A stretch of DNA of 40,148 nt from contig JAFTDQ010000123.1 of the NCBI GenBank assembly GCA_017454075.1, forward strand, positions 1-40,148, read 5' to 3'. Below, piece by piece: positions 16,488-24,633 of this stretch (positions are counted from its first letter, which is position 1; each line of letters opens with the position of its first letter). This DNA is from Clostridia bacterium (GTDB lineage: Bacteria; Bacillota_A; Clostridia; Oscillospirales; CAG-272). Under the pieces are notes generated by a model. It ran no database searches. It had not been told where the DNA came from and was given only the letters and a program-made list of their open reading frames with translations. A program made the translations under genes and the position numbers.

Positions 16488-17503
16488 AAAAACTGATTTC
16501 GCTCCTGCTCATTTTTGCGGGAATTATATGCTCGGCGTCATGCGCCGGGAAAAACGGAGACCCGGGGGCGAATACCTCGGGAGAACAGATCACGTCAAAG
16601 GAGCCCGAAACAATGGAACAAAACGCACCTCGCGACGTCATAGTAACAAACGTTTTCGGTCTGCGAGACCCGTTTGTGCTGAAATCGAAAAAAGTATTCT
16701 ATATGTACGGCACGGGATGGTCGCTTTACGCGACGTCGGGAGAAAAGCTCGACGGAAGATGGCACGCCGCTTCGCTTTCGATAAAAGACCCCCCGGATTT
16801 TGCCGGAACGCGCTGGGCTCCCGAGGTGTACGAATACCGCGGGGAATACTATATGATAACGACGTATTCGAGCAGTAAGACGAACAGACACGGCTGTGCC
16901 GTGTTCCGCTCGGCTTCGCCGCGCGGCGAGTTCGTCCTGCATTCGGACGGTCACGTTACGCCGCCCGACTGGGACGCGATCGACGGTACGCTCTATATAG
17001 ACGGAGAAGGTCAGCCGTGGATGATCTTCGTGCACGAATGGGTTTCGACCGACGACAATATCGGCCGCATGGCGTGCGCGAAAATGTCGGACGATCTCTC
17101 GAAATTCATATCCGAGCCGGTCGAGCTTTTCCGCGCGACCGACGCTCCCTGGCATACGCAGGGGGTCACAGACGGACCGTTTATCCATAAATGCGCCGAC
17201 GGGTCGCTCATAATGCTCTGGTCAAACTGGGACAGCGACGGCTACTGCGTCGGTAAGGCTAAAAGTCCCGACGGATCGGTCACCGGACCGTGGATCCAGC
17301 TTGAAGACAGACTGTACAGCAAATCGATCGACGGGGATTATGACGGCGGACACGGAATGATCTTTGAGGATTTTGACGGCCGCCTCTGGCTCGTTCTGCA
17401 CTCTCCGAACAACAGCTCGGCGGGCAGGAGCGAGACCCCTGTTCTCATCCCTCTTAAAGAGGAAAACAACGACCTCGTCCGGGACGTGACCGCCGCCGGA
17501 TAA
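16484..17503 (+). CDS. Family 43 glycoside hydrolase, lipoprotein
   Basis: The 339-residue product has a lipoprotein signal (Cys20 after ICSAS) and a five-bladed propeller of the GH43 type, which usually cleaves alpha-L-arabinofuranosides, beta-xylosides or related pentose or galactose links. Seen are LRDPFVL with the expected catalytic base Asp62, GTRWAPEVYEYRGEYYMITTY, DAIDGTLYIDGEGQPWMIF, VHEW and VTDGPFIH. The usual general-acid motif EGP appears here as DGP. The ATG at 16484 has AAGGAGA upstream and overlaps the preceding stop (ATGA), so a secreted glycosidase is translationally coupled to the Rnf operon. Confidence 0.87.
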   Translation: MKKLISLLLIFAGIICSASCAGKNGDPGANTSGEQITSKEPETMEQNAPRDVIVTNVFGLRDPFVLKSKKVFYMYGTGWSLYATSGEKLDGRWHAASLSIKDPPDFAGTRWAPEVYEYRGEYYMITTYSSSKTNRHGCAVFRSASPRGEFVLHSDGHVTPPDWDAIDGTLYIDGEGQPWMIFVHEWVSTDDNIGRMACAKMSDDLSKFISEPVELFRATDAPWHTQGVTDGPFIHKCADGSLIMLWSNWDSDGYCVGKAKSPDGSVTGPWIQLEDRLYSKSIDGDYDGGHGMIFEDFDGRLWLVLHSPNNSSAGRSETPVLIPLKEENNDLVRDVTAAG

Positions 17504-17588
17504 TAAAACGCCCCGGGACGTTCAGCGCGGCGTGATAAGGAAGTTTTTTTCACCTCACGTTCGAGTGGTGAGTAAGTGCGCACTTAAC

Positions 17589-17623
17589 AAAAGCAGACTG
17601 AGAACAAAATCAGTCTGCTTTTT
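17589..17623 (+). terminator. Hairpin with T tract inside the inverted-repeat region
   Basis: A perfect 13-base-pair stem (17589-17601 with 17610-17622), flanked by AAAA and TTTTT, has an 8-base loop. It can stop transcription in either direction, from the Rnf/GH43 operon or from the AraC gene. Confidence 0.8.
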
Positions 17624-17638
17624 CGTATTCAACCGGTA

Positions 17639-17813
17639 TAATGAAGACGTTTGCTTTGCTCACTAATGAAGACGGGCTATGCCCTAATGAAGACGGCAAC
17701 TGCGTTGCCTAACGAAGCGAAGCCGCCCGCTTGAAGAAAACCGTTGAATTCGAATTTCTTCATTAGCGAAACGTCTTCATTTCTTCATTAGCCCGCTTGC
17801 GGGCGTCTTCATT
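17639..17813. repeat. Cluster of TAATGAAGACG repeats separated by small palindromes
   Basis: Direct copies of TAATGAAGACG stand at 17639, 17664 and 17685, with a degenerate copy at 17710. Inverted partial copies (CGTCTTCATT) are at 17772 and 17804, with CTTCATTA at 17757 and 17783. The gaps hold short palindromes such as GGGCTATGCCC, GGCAACTGCGTTGCC and GCCCGCTTGCGGGC. The whole can fold into a long imperfect hairpin. Confidence 0.75.
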
Positions 17814-17892
17814 TTCGGCGAGGCAAAGTTTATACAAAATACTTCCTTATCACGCCGCGCCGATGTCCCGGGCTTTTATTATGACGATGTTA

Positions 17893-18786
17893 TCATTTTT
17901 TTGAACAGTAGAGCCGGCGGTACTTTCCCGGCGGGATACCGTACCTTGATTCGAACGCGCGTGTGAAGGCGACGCGTGACGGAAATCCGACGTCCGAGCT
18001 TATGCGTTCTATCGTCAGATCCGTCGTTTCGAACAGTTCAATCGCAACGCGGAGCCGCCGCAGAGATACCGCCTGATGGAACGACATCCCGTTGTATTTT
18101 TTCATTATCCTGTTCAGCTGTCTTACCGACATGTGAAGTCTCGCCGCCGCCTCCTTCGTCGTGATCTCCGTCGTGAAGGTCGTCGCTATCAGATCCTCGA
18201 TGTGGCGGCTGACCGACACGTCGATGTCCTCGTCCGATCTTTTCTGGGGCGGGGGAACGTCCGGTCTTATCATCGTCCCGGACTGGAGTCCCGTAAGTCT
18301 GATTATGACGTCGGCTATCGATCCCGCGAGGTATTTCGAACTGTCGTTCTCCGCGGCCTCGGTTATCTCGTAGATGCGTTTCGATTCCTCGGGGCGGTTT
18401 CTGATGACTATTATGCCGTTGCGGTCGAGAAAGGTCTGAAAATCGCTGAACAGGTCCTGCGTCCCGCCGGACCTGCGTGAAAACGAAAAGCAGAGGGACG
18501 GCCATGCGCTGCCGGATTTTTCATTGAGCATAACGTGTTCGACCCCCGGGGGGACTATAACGATGTCTCCGGTGTTTATCGAGACCGTTCCCGAGACCGA
18601 GGCGATCTCGATCACCCTTCCGTCGCTTATGAAGATCTCGTAATACGGATGAGTGTGGAGCACCTTGAGAATATTTATGTTTTTGTTTCCGATCGAGCGG
18701 ACCTCTTTTTCCGGGACGTTCAGTCTCGTGACGTCGTGGAAGAGTCTTATAAATACGTTTTCTATCTGGATACTGTGCTCTAGCAT
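17893..18786 (-). CDS. AraC family transcriptional regulator (AraC1)
   Basis: The 297-residue protein has an N-terminal cupin-like sensor domain (about 1-140, with LHTHPYYEIFISDG and GDIVIVPPGVEHVML, the sugar-binding cupin pattern) and a C-terminal AraC/XylS double helix-turn-helix (about 195-295). The first recognition helix is MSVRQLNRIMKK and the second is in FPSRVAFTRAFESRYG. GGGAGG precedes the ATG. It is divergent from the solute-binding-like gene at 19060 and is the likely activator of that unit. Two close paralogues are at 31772 and 37556. The ligand is unknown. Confidence 0.92.
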   Translation of the reverse strand: MLEHSIQIENVFIRLFHDVTRLNVPEKEVRSIGNKNINILKVLHTHPYYEIFISDGRVIEIASVSGTVSINTGDIVIVPPGVEHVMLNEKSGSAWPSLCFSFSRRSGGTQDLFSDFQTFLDRNGIIVIRNRPEESKRIYEITEAAENDSSKYLAGSIADVIIRLTGLQSGTMIRPDVPPPQKRSDEDIDVSVSRHIEDLIATTFTTEITTKEAAARLHMSVRQLNRIMKKYNGMSFHQAVSLRRLRVAIELFETTDLTIERISSDVGFPSRVAFTRAFESRYGIPPGKYRRLYCSKK

Positions 18787-18803
18787 TTTTCGCCTCCCGC
18801 TTA

Positions 18804-18833
18804 ATTATATCATCATACGAACGATTTTGTCAA
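18804..18833 (-). promoter_or_regulatory. Promoter of the AraC1 gene
   Basis: On the minus strand TTGACA (18833-18828) and TATAAT (18809-18804) are 18 bases apart, 18 bases before the start codon. Confidence 0.75.
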
Positions 18834-18890
18834 TCATTAAAAGATCGAATGACGGATTTTTTTGACCACGCGGGGCGGTTTGTATACTTT

Positions 18891-18957
18891 TCGGACATGA
18901 AAAAAGCTGAAGACGGCGCAATTTGCACTTTACTTAACATTTGCATTCTGCTAAAAT
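18891..18957 (+). promoter_or_regulatory. Promoter A with AraC-type operator
   Basis: TCGGACAT (GGACAT from 18893), GGCGC at 18915 and a -10 TAAAAT at 18952-18957 define the site. The candidate -35, TTTACT, is poor, as expected for an activator-dependent promoter. GGACAT to -10 is 59 bases, identical to promoters B, C and D. Confidence 0.65.
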
Positions 18958-18963
18958 ATCGGT

Positions 18964-19059
18964 ACAGGTGGAGCGGACAGGAGCTTGGCTCCGCTCCCGG
19001 AAAAACAATACGCGGCTGCGCCGCGAACAATAACAACAAAGGAGAAAGAAAAAAGAGCA
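18964..19059 (+). promoter_or_regulatory. Structured leader of unit A
   Basis: Right after the expected start point, GGAGCGG (18970-18976) pairs with CCGCTCC (18991-18997), and an inner GGAGC/GCTCC pairing is an alternative. A second hairpin, CGCGGC-TGC-GCCGCG (19011-19025), comes just before the A-rich stretch holding the ribosome site. Confidence 0.5.
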
Positions 19060-20547
19060 ATGAAAAAAAAGACAAAAATAATTTCTCTTGTATTATCGGC
19101 GCTTATGATCGTCATCGCCGTCGCTTCGTGCACTCAGCCGTCGACGCCTCCGTCGGACGGGACGGGCACGGCGTCCCCGGCGACCACGGACGCGCCGAAG
19201 GCCGAAATGTACGGCAACGTTGAGGTGAGCGACAAGTACGAAGGCAAAGAGTTCAAGATCGCGACGTATCTCGACGGCAACCTCTCGAACGGCTGGGCGT
19301 GCTATTTCGACATCGACGAGCCGGAAGAGGGCGACAAGATGCAGGCGGCGTCGCAAACCCGTAACCTTGAGATAGAATCCAAGTTCAAGGTGACCATCAC
19401 CTGCGACGAGCTCTGGAACTGGTGGGGCGGCAAGGAAGGGTATTTCTATATGTCCCAGCTCAATCAGAACGGGGATATGATATACGATCTCTTCTTCCTC
19501 GAGCCTTATATAGCGTCCTCCGACCTTATAATCGACGAGCTGCTCTACGATATGTCTCAGCTTCCTTATGTCAATCTCGAGGCCGATTACTACAACCACG
19601 GCTTCAACGATACGTACGAGCTCGGCGGAAAGCACTACATCCTCGCGTCGGATTTGACGTATCCCTGCCAGAGCGCGCAGAGGATATACGTCAACAACGA
19701 CCTTCTCAAGGATCTCAACTACGACCCGAATTACGTTTACGACCGCGTTGACAACGGAACGTGGACCTACGACGTTCTGGTTCAGATGATAGAGGGACAG
19801 AACGAGGACCTCAATCAGGACGGCATTTACGACACGAACGATTATTACGGTTTCGTCGGCACTCCCTATTCCCCGATGCTGTTCTATCACGGCGCGGGTA
19901 TCAGGGGCTCTTACGTTGACGACGACGGATGGCATTTCGATTACGATTCCGACAGAGCCGTAAAGGTCATGGACACGATCTATACCTTCGTCCACAAGCC
20001 CGAGGTATACGTGAAAGAGTGGACGAACGTCATATTCAATTCCGGTCACGCGCTCTTCACGACGTCGGGAAGCGAGCTGAGAGAACTTCACAACTGGGAC
20101 CTCGACATTTATATCGGCGTGGTTCCGAGCCCGAAGTTTGACGACGCTCAGGACAGATATTACATCTACTGCGCGGGCGGCGGCTTCTGCATGCCCGCAG
20201 ACCTCAAGGACCCCGATTTTGCCGGCGCAATGCTCGAGGCGATGTCCTACGGCTCGCAGAAACATCTCGTTCCCGCATTCTATCAGAACTTCATCGAGCA
20301 GAGAGTACTTCAGGATGACCGCTCGAGGGAAAACTGGAGACGTATGCTCAGCGACTGGTCGCTCTTCGAGTTCACCGGTCAGATTGCCCCGAACGAGGAA
20401 GTCAGGTACTACAACCCGGCGACAAAGGCGGTAGACAGAATGTCCAACGGAGAGGCGAACACCTACCTTTCGAGCTGGGCGGAAGTCAAGGACGTAATGG
20501 AGCTCGTCTGCGGACAGTTCTATAAAACATTTATGAAAAAAGTCTGA
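19060..20547 (+). CDS. Extracellular solute-binding-like lipoprotein
   Basis: The 495-residue product has a lipoprotein signal (Cys24 after AVAS) and a Thr/Pro-rich linker, then a two-lobed binding-protein-like body: KEFKIATY as first strand, RNLEIESKFKVTI, YVNNDLLKDLNYD, NEDLNQDGIYDTNDYYGF (the short Asp-rich loop frequent in family-1 binding proteins), and MPADLKDPDFAGAMLEAMSYGS near the end. In ABC importers this role is capture of sugars at the cell surface. No permease or ATPase is encoded anywhere in the window. The ATG at 19060 is supported by the signal peptide and an upstream AAAGGAG; an in-frame ATG at 18985 would precede it with charged sequence. A paralogue is at 33022. Confidence 0.8.
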   Translation: MKKKTKIISLVLSALMIVIAVASCTQPSTPPSDGTGTASPATTDAPKAEMYGNVEVSDKYEGKEFKIATYLDGNLSNGWACYFDIDEPEEGDKMQAASQTRNLEIESKFKVTITCDELWNWWGGKEGYFYMSQLNQNGDMIYDLFFLEPYIASSDLIIDELLYDMSQLPYVNLEADYYNHGFNDTYELGGKHYILASDLTYPCQSAQRIYVNNDLLKDLNYDPNYVYDRVDNGTWTYDVLVQMIEGQNEDLNQDGIYDTNDYYGFVGTPYSPMLFYHGAGIRGSYVDDDGWHFDYDSDRAVKVMDTIYTFVHKPEVYVKEWTNVIFNSGHALFTTSGSELRELHNWDLDIYIGVVPSPKFDDAQDRYYIYCAGGGFCMPADLKDPDFAGAMLEAMSYGSQKHLVPAFYQNFIEQRVLQDDRSRENWRRMLSDWSLFEFTGQIAPNEEVRYYNPATKAVDRMSNGEANTYLSSWAEVKDVMELVCGQFYKTFMKKV

Positions 20548-20570
20548 TCAGGGATTTTAAGGAGTACAAA

Positions 20571-21446
20571 ATGAAAAAAATAATTTCTCTTCTCATCGCA
20601 TCAATCATGCTTTTCGCCGCCGTTTCGCTCTGCGTCTCGGCCGACGAACCCACCGTTCCGCTGATGCAGCCCGAGCCCGGAGAGTTTGAGCTCGAACTTT
20701 ACGGACGTACAAACGGTTTTGCGCAGCAGCCGAAGATTACCGACAACGGCGACGGCACCTTCAGTGTTGACAGCAAAGACGGCAACGGCGTTCCGAAAGA
20801 CTGGTACGAAAACTACATCGACAATCAGTATACCGACCAGAACGGACAGGTAGGCGACGTCAACGTGACCTGGAACAATTACTTCCCCCGCGTCTTCTAT
20901 AAGGACGGCGTAAGGGCGGAAGAGCTTCACTGGGGTCTTATTTCCTTCAACGATATCACTGACGTTCTCGACTTCGAGGTCTATTATTCGGACGACACCG
21001 TGACCTGGAAAAAGGCAGACGTCGCGACGATAGCAAAGTACTCGCCGTCCTCCGCCGGTCCCGACTACACCCAGGAATTTGACCAGAACTGCAGCTCCGG
21101 TCTTGGCTTCCGTTTCATTTTCGCAGAGCCGATCGAGGCGAAGTTCTTCTTCCTTTACGACCCTGATCCCGAATATGCCAACCTCTTCTGCTGCTCGGCG
21201 TTCTTCTGCGCCGCCAATAAGGCAGCGGTCGAGACCGAGCCCGCCACCCAGGCAACCGAGGCCAAGACCGACAAACCGGCTGACACCACTGCCAAGCCGG
21301 CCGACGGCACCCAGGCGCCGGTAGGCACCCAGCAGACCTCCGAGCCCGCGAAGAACAACACGGGTCTCATCATCGGCATCATCGCAGCGGTCGTGGTCGT
21401 TGCCGCGGTCGTCGCGGTCGTTGCCGTAAAATCGAAAAAGAAATAA
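20571..21446 (+). CDS. Membrane-anchored surface protein with discoidin-like domain
   Basis: The 291-residue protein has a signal peptide (about 1-24), a single domain of about 190 residues, a Thr/Ala/Pro/Lys-rich linker (about 222-263) and a C-terminal membrane helix followed by KSKKK. The domain carries QKPRFT-like and TDNGDGT[FY]SV segments, NYYFPRV-like, FEVYYSDDTVTWKKA and FRFIFAEPIEAKFFFLYDPDP, reminiscent of F5/8-type (discoidin) sugar-binding folds. I do not recognise a named family. The same domain occurs in the protein at 38845. AAGGAG precedes the ATG. The gene lies between a binding-like lipoprotein and a propeller protein. Confidence 0.75.
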   Translation: MKKIISLLIASIMLFAAVSLCVSADEPTVPLMQPEPGEFELELYGRTNGFAQQPKITDNGDGTFSVDSKDGNGVPKDWYENYIDNQYTDQNGQVGDVNVTWNNYFPRVFYKDGVRAEELHWGLISFNDITDVLDFEVYYSDDTVTWKKADVATIAKYSPSSAGPDYTQEFDQNCSSGLGFRFIFAEPIEAKFFFLYDPDPEYANLFCCSAFFCAANKAAVETEPATQATEAKTDKPADTTAKPADGTQAPVGTQQTSEPAKNNTGLIIGIIAAVVVVAAVVAVVAVKSKKK

Positions 21447-21455
21447 TCTGAGACG

Positions 21456-21497
21456 ATTCTCCGCCGCGCCGTAACAATGGGCGGCGGAGAATTTTTA
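21456..21497 (+). terminator. Hairpin with T tract between discoidin-like and propeller genes
   Basis: A perfect 12-base-pair stem (21456-21467 with 21481-21492) is followed by TTTTTATT. As it lies inside unit A, it probably reduces expression of the downstream propeller gene rather than ending the operon outright. Confidence 0.75.
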
Positions 21498-21521
21498 TTA
21501 AAGCAAAGGAAGGATATCAAA

Positions 21522-22616
21522 ATGGCATTTATGGATCTTGCCTGCAGAGTCGTCTGCAATCTCCCGACGACGCCTAACAATCAGCGCAACTCGGAGGGCT
21601 GTTTCATCAGACTCAAGGACAACTCGGTGCTGTACGCCTGGTCGAATTACTACGGCGACGGTCAGGACCTCGGACAGGCGGACATCGGTTGCATAAGATC
21701 GTACGACGAGGGCGAAACCTGGGTCGAAAGGCGCATTCTCTTCGGCGACGGGCAGGAAAACCTCATGTGTCCTCACCTCCTGAGGATGAAAAACGGCGAT
21801 CTCGGCCTTATCTACGTCCTGCATATCGACTGCAGGAACGGCGTTGACAAATACGGAAGGGGATACAACAAAGGCATCCTCCACATAACGCGCTCAAAGG
21901 ACGAGGGCCTCACGTGGTCGGAGCCCCTGCGCATAACCAACCCCGACGAATGCTACTGCTTCGAGAACGGGCACGGCATAACGCTGAAAAGCGGGCGCAT
22001 CCTTCTTCCGATGGCGTATCACAGATACGACCCGAAGGGCTACGGCGGGACGAGCATTTACGGCGTGATAACCTTCTATATGTCCGACGACGACGGATAC
22101 ACGTGGTTCGAAGGACCTCAGCGCGTTTACGGCCTCCCCGAGGACGTGACCGAGACAGGTCTTCAGGAGCCGGCCCCCTATCAGACGGAAAGCGGACGGA
22201 TCCGCGTCTTCTGCCGCACCGATCTCGGGGTACAGTACGAGACTTATTCCGATGACGACGGCATGACATGGTCGCCTGCCGTTCCTAACAGACGGCTGTC
22301 CTCACCCTGCTCGCCGATGGTCATGAAGCGCGCGGGGAAATACACCGTCGCCGTTATGAACCCGATACCGAGATACAACGGCCGCGAGCTCTGCTCGCCC
22401 TTTACCGGCGGCGACGACAGGAATCCGCTCGTCGTGCTGATAAGCGAGGACGACGGCGCGACCTTTAACAGGATCAAAATGATCGATCCGCGCGTCGGCG
22501 GGCAGTATCCCGATCTTTTCGACGGCGGCGACTACTTCCTCGTCGGATACCAGGTAATAAACGAAGGAATTATTGCGAAGGGCTGGACGAACGACGGCTG
22601 GTACGGTCTCGCGTGA
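21522..22616 (+). CDS. Cytoplasmic Asp-box beta-propeller, sialidase-like
   Basis: The 364-residue protein has five Asp-box loops (SYDEGETW, SKDEGLTW, SDDDGYTW, SDDDGMTW, SEDDGATF), so a six-bladed sialidase fold is expected. It lacks a signal peptide. The N-terminal strand reads NSEGCFIRLKDNSVLYAWS, where true sialidases usually have a [FY]RIP arginine motif, so GH33 activity is doubtful. Other conserved parts are NGHGITLKSGRILLP and GLQEPAPYQTESGRIRVFCRTDLG, rich in Glu and Arg that could be catalytic. The start at 21522, after AAGGA, matches the paralogue at 34549. Confidence 0.82.
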   Translation: MAFMDLACRVVCNLPTTPNNQRNSEGCFIRLKDNSVLYAWSNYYGDGQDLGQADIGCIRSYDEGETWVERRILFGDGQENLMCPHLLRMKNGDLGLIYVLHIDCRNGVDKYGRGYNKGILHITRSKDEGLTWSEPLRITNPDECYCFENGHGITLKSGRILLPMAYHRYDPKGYGGTSIYGVITFYMSDDDGYTWFEGPQRVYGLPEDVTETGLQEPAPYQTESGRIRVFCRTDLGVQYETYSDDDGMTWSPAVPNRRLSSPCSPMVMKRAGKYTVAVMNPIPRYNGRELCSPFTGGDDRNPLVVLISEDDGATFNRIKMIDPRVGGQYPDLFDGGDYFLVGYQVINEGIIAKGWTNDGWYGLA

Positions 22617-22710
22617 TTTCCCGGTAAATAACGGCATCACGTGGCAGACTCCGCGGTCTGCCCCGAAAACGCCCGGAATTTTCTCTTTTGCCCGGTAAAT
22701 GTTGTCTTGT

Positions 22711-22776
22711 CGGACATCATCACGGCTTAAAATGGCGCATTTCTTACTTTACGCCGCGCTTGTATTTTGATAAAAT
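22711..22776 (+). promoter_or_regulatory. Promoter B with AraC-type operator
   Basis: GGACAT at 22712, GGCGC at 22734 and -10 TAAAAT at 22771-22776 have the same spacing as promoter A, and share GGCGCA and ACTTTAC with it. The leader begins with GGAGGCGG (22788-22795) pairing with CCGCTTCC (22809-22816). The unit it serves has no adjacent regulator gene; the match to site A suggests AraC1. Confidence 0.65.
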
Positions 22777-22858
22777 ATCAGTATGCCGGAGGCGGTTCGG
22801 AGTTAAGTCCGCTTCCGAAAATACTACGTGAGAAAATTCATGGGAGGAAGAAATCAAA

Positions 22859-24625
22859 ATGATTTTCCGTAATTCTTCGTTAAAGTTTAAAATCGCTCTG
22901 CTCGCGTCGGCCGCGATTCTCGCGTCGGTCATCTGCGCAGCGTGTACGGGGACGGAACCCGGGCCCGCCGTCGTGACTGACGGCACGGAGACGCCGGCGG
23001 CGGCGACCAAGCCCGTCGTGACTGTACCCATAAAAGGGAAGTCCGGCAGCGAGATAAACGACCGCAGGCTCCACGCGTGGTTCGAGAACGGCTCCGCCCT
23101 CATACACCGCGACGATTTCGAGGTCGGGGATTCCGACAGCGTGAGCGTCTCGATGGCAAAGAACGAGATGGAGGGCTTTCAGCTAATCCTCGCCTCGGCT
23201 GTCACCCACGAAGGGGTGAGATGCGAGCTCGAAGCTCTCTCGGACGGCGCGGGGAACACGCTGAACGGCACAGTCAACGTCGCGTATGAAACTTATATAA
23301 AATCTGCCGGCAAGTCGCTAGGTATGCGAGGATACGTTCCGACGGCGCTCCTCGACCAGGACGATTCCTACGTCGGCGGGAGCTTTGACGTCATCGCGGG
23401 CAGGTCAAAGACGCTTTACATCCGTTTCATAACGGAGCTCGACACCGCGCCCGGCGAGTATAAGGGCAAGATCTCCGTCGTTCAGGGCGAAAACGTCCTG
23501 TTCGAGGGAGAGATATCCGTCAACGTGTGGAACATAACGTACGACGAGGCGACGAGAGGGATACATACCTTCGGATACGGCTGGGCGTCGCAGTTCGATC
23601 CCAATAACTATTATTACTGCGGACCGACCTATGACAGAGACACCCTTCCGAAGGGCGCGCCGGATATGTATAAATACCCGGAACTGTCCGAGATATACTG
23701 CGATTTTCTGATCGACTACCGCATCACCCCGACGTATCTTCCGCTCAGTGCGAACGGTCTTCTCGATGAAAAAGCCGAAAAATATCTCGACAACCCGCGC
23801 GTCAATCTCGTCGGACTGAACGAACTTCAGCAGAACAATCTGGCGGCGCAGTACGCCAGGGCGGCCGAGCGCGGCTGGCTCGGAAAGATCAGTTTCTCAC
23901 AGTACGACGAGCCGCATGAGGAGTGGCATCTCCAGACGATCATCAACTCGATAAACCGGACTAACCGGTATTTCCCGACGACGCTGCATTTCAACGCTCT
24001 CATCCGTGATATGCGCAAGGACGGGCAGAACATAATCGAACGTCTCGCGCCCTATACGACGCTCCACTGCGTCAAGGCACAGCTGTTCACCGGGCAGATC
24101 GCCGAGACTATGGTTAAATTCAAAGAGGAACGCGGGGATACCATATTGTGGTACGTCTGCGGGGACGAGCCGGTCAGCATGATAGACGGTCTGCCGAGCA
24201 TTCCGGGAACATGGAAGCGCATACTTTTCTGGCAGGAGTATTTCTTCAATCTCGACGGATTCCTTATGTGGCAGACCTGTATGTGGTCAAACGAAGACAA
24301 CATCTGGGAAGAAAATTACGGCGAGAAGAGGATAACGCCGATCGGCGCGGGTCTGGGCCCGACGGCAAACGGCATATTCCTGTACTGGCATCCCGAAACC
24401 AAAATGCCGGTCCCGACGCTCGGCCTCGAGGCCATGCGCGACGGGATCGAGGACTATCAGCTCATCATGCTCGCCGACGAATATCTCGGGCGCGGCGAGG
24501 CGATGAAATACGTCGAACGCATAACGACGGGACATTCGAAATTCACGAGAGACAGCGCGTATCTTCTTGAAGTACGGAACGATCTCGCAAAGGCGGTCGA
24601 GGCCGCCCTTAATGGACTGAAATAA
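22859..24625 (+). CDS. DUF4091 (GH123-like) lipoprotein, copy a
   Basis: The 588-residue product has a lipoprotein signal (Cys29 after ICAA), a low-complexity linker, a beta-rich N-terminal domain (about 60-230) and a TIM-barrel region ending in the DUF4091 signature PTLGLEAMRDGIEDYQLI. DUF4091 is the family that includes GH123 beta-N-acetylgalactosaminidases, whose catalysis uses an adjacent Asp-Glu pair; here FSQYDEPHEEW gives Asp350-Glu351. YWHPETKMPVPTLG is close to the other copies. Copy a is the most divergent of four in the window. GGGAGGAAG precedes the ATG. Substrate is inferred, not shown. Confidence 0.85.
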   Translation: MIFRNSSLKFKIALLASAAILASVICAACTGTEPGPAVVTDGTETPAAATKPVVTVPIKGKSGSEINDRRLHAWFENGSALIHRDDFEVGDSDSVSVSMAKNEMEGFQLILASAVTHEGVRCELEALSDGAGNTLNGTVNVAYETYIKSAGKSLGMRGYVPTALLDQDDSYVGGSFDVIAGRSKTLYIRFITELDTAPGEYKGKISVVQGENVLFEGEISVNVWNITYDEATRGIHTFGYGWASQFDPNNYYYCGPTYDRDTLPKGAPDMYKYPELSEIYCDFLIDYRITPTYLPLSANGLLDEKAEKYLDNPRVNLVGLNELQQNNLAAQYARAAERGWLGKISFSQYDEPHEEWHLQTIINSINRTNRYFPTTLHFNALIRDMRKDGQNIIERLAPYTTLHCVKAQLFTGQIAETMVKFKEERGDTILWYVCGDEPVSMIDGLPSIPGTWKRILFWQEYFFNLDGFLMWQTCMWSNEDNIWEENYGEKRITPIGAGLGPTANGIFLYWHPETKMPVPTLGLEAMRDGIEDYQLIMLADEYLGRGEAMKYVERITTGHSKFTRDSAYLLEVRNDLAKAVEAALNGLK

Positions 24626-24633
24626 GGTGAATT

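Larger units (their letters stand above)
17504..17880. mobile_element. Candidate non-autonomous element with long inverted ends, between convergent genes
   Basis: Left arm 17502-17544 and right arm 17841-17880 are inverted copies: both carry AATAAAA, CCCGGGAC and a 20-base exact core (17525-17544 and 17841-17860). The outer part (CCCGGGAC with flanking A/T tracts) looks like a split terminator stem, so the inner piece may have inserted into the loop of a terminator between the GH43 and AraC genes. Inside are a 14-base palindrome (17573-17586), a terminator hairpin and a cluster of TAATGAAGACG repeats. There is no open reading frame worth calling, no transposase and no clear target duplication. 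It could instead be a structured RNA or a repeat-rich bidirectional terminator. Confidence 0.5.

Noticed and set aside
17639..17813. CRISPR array
   Set aside because: Repeats are only 11 bases, gaps are 10-14 bases and palindromic, orientation flips within the cluster, and no cas gene is present.
19800..19860. Dockerin or EF-hand in the solute-binding-like protein (NEDLNQDGIYDTNDYYG)
   Set aside because: Only one loop is present and it sits in the middle of the protein; this Asp-rich loop is common in family-1 binding proteins.
21522..22616. Firm call as exo-alpha-sialidase
   Set aside because: Asp-boxes support the fold, but the arginine motif and a signal peptide are missing, so only a sialidase-like propeller is called.
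22643..22662. Terminator after the first propeller gene
   Set aside because: A 7-base-pair GGCAGAC/GTCTGCC stem exists, but no T tract follows; it may still slow transcription before promoter B.
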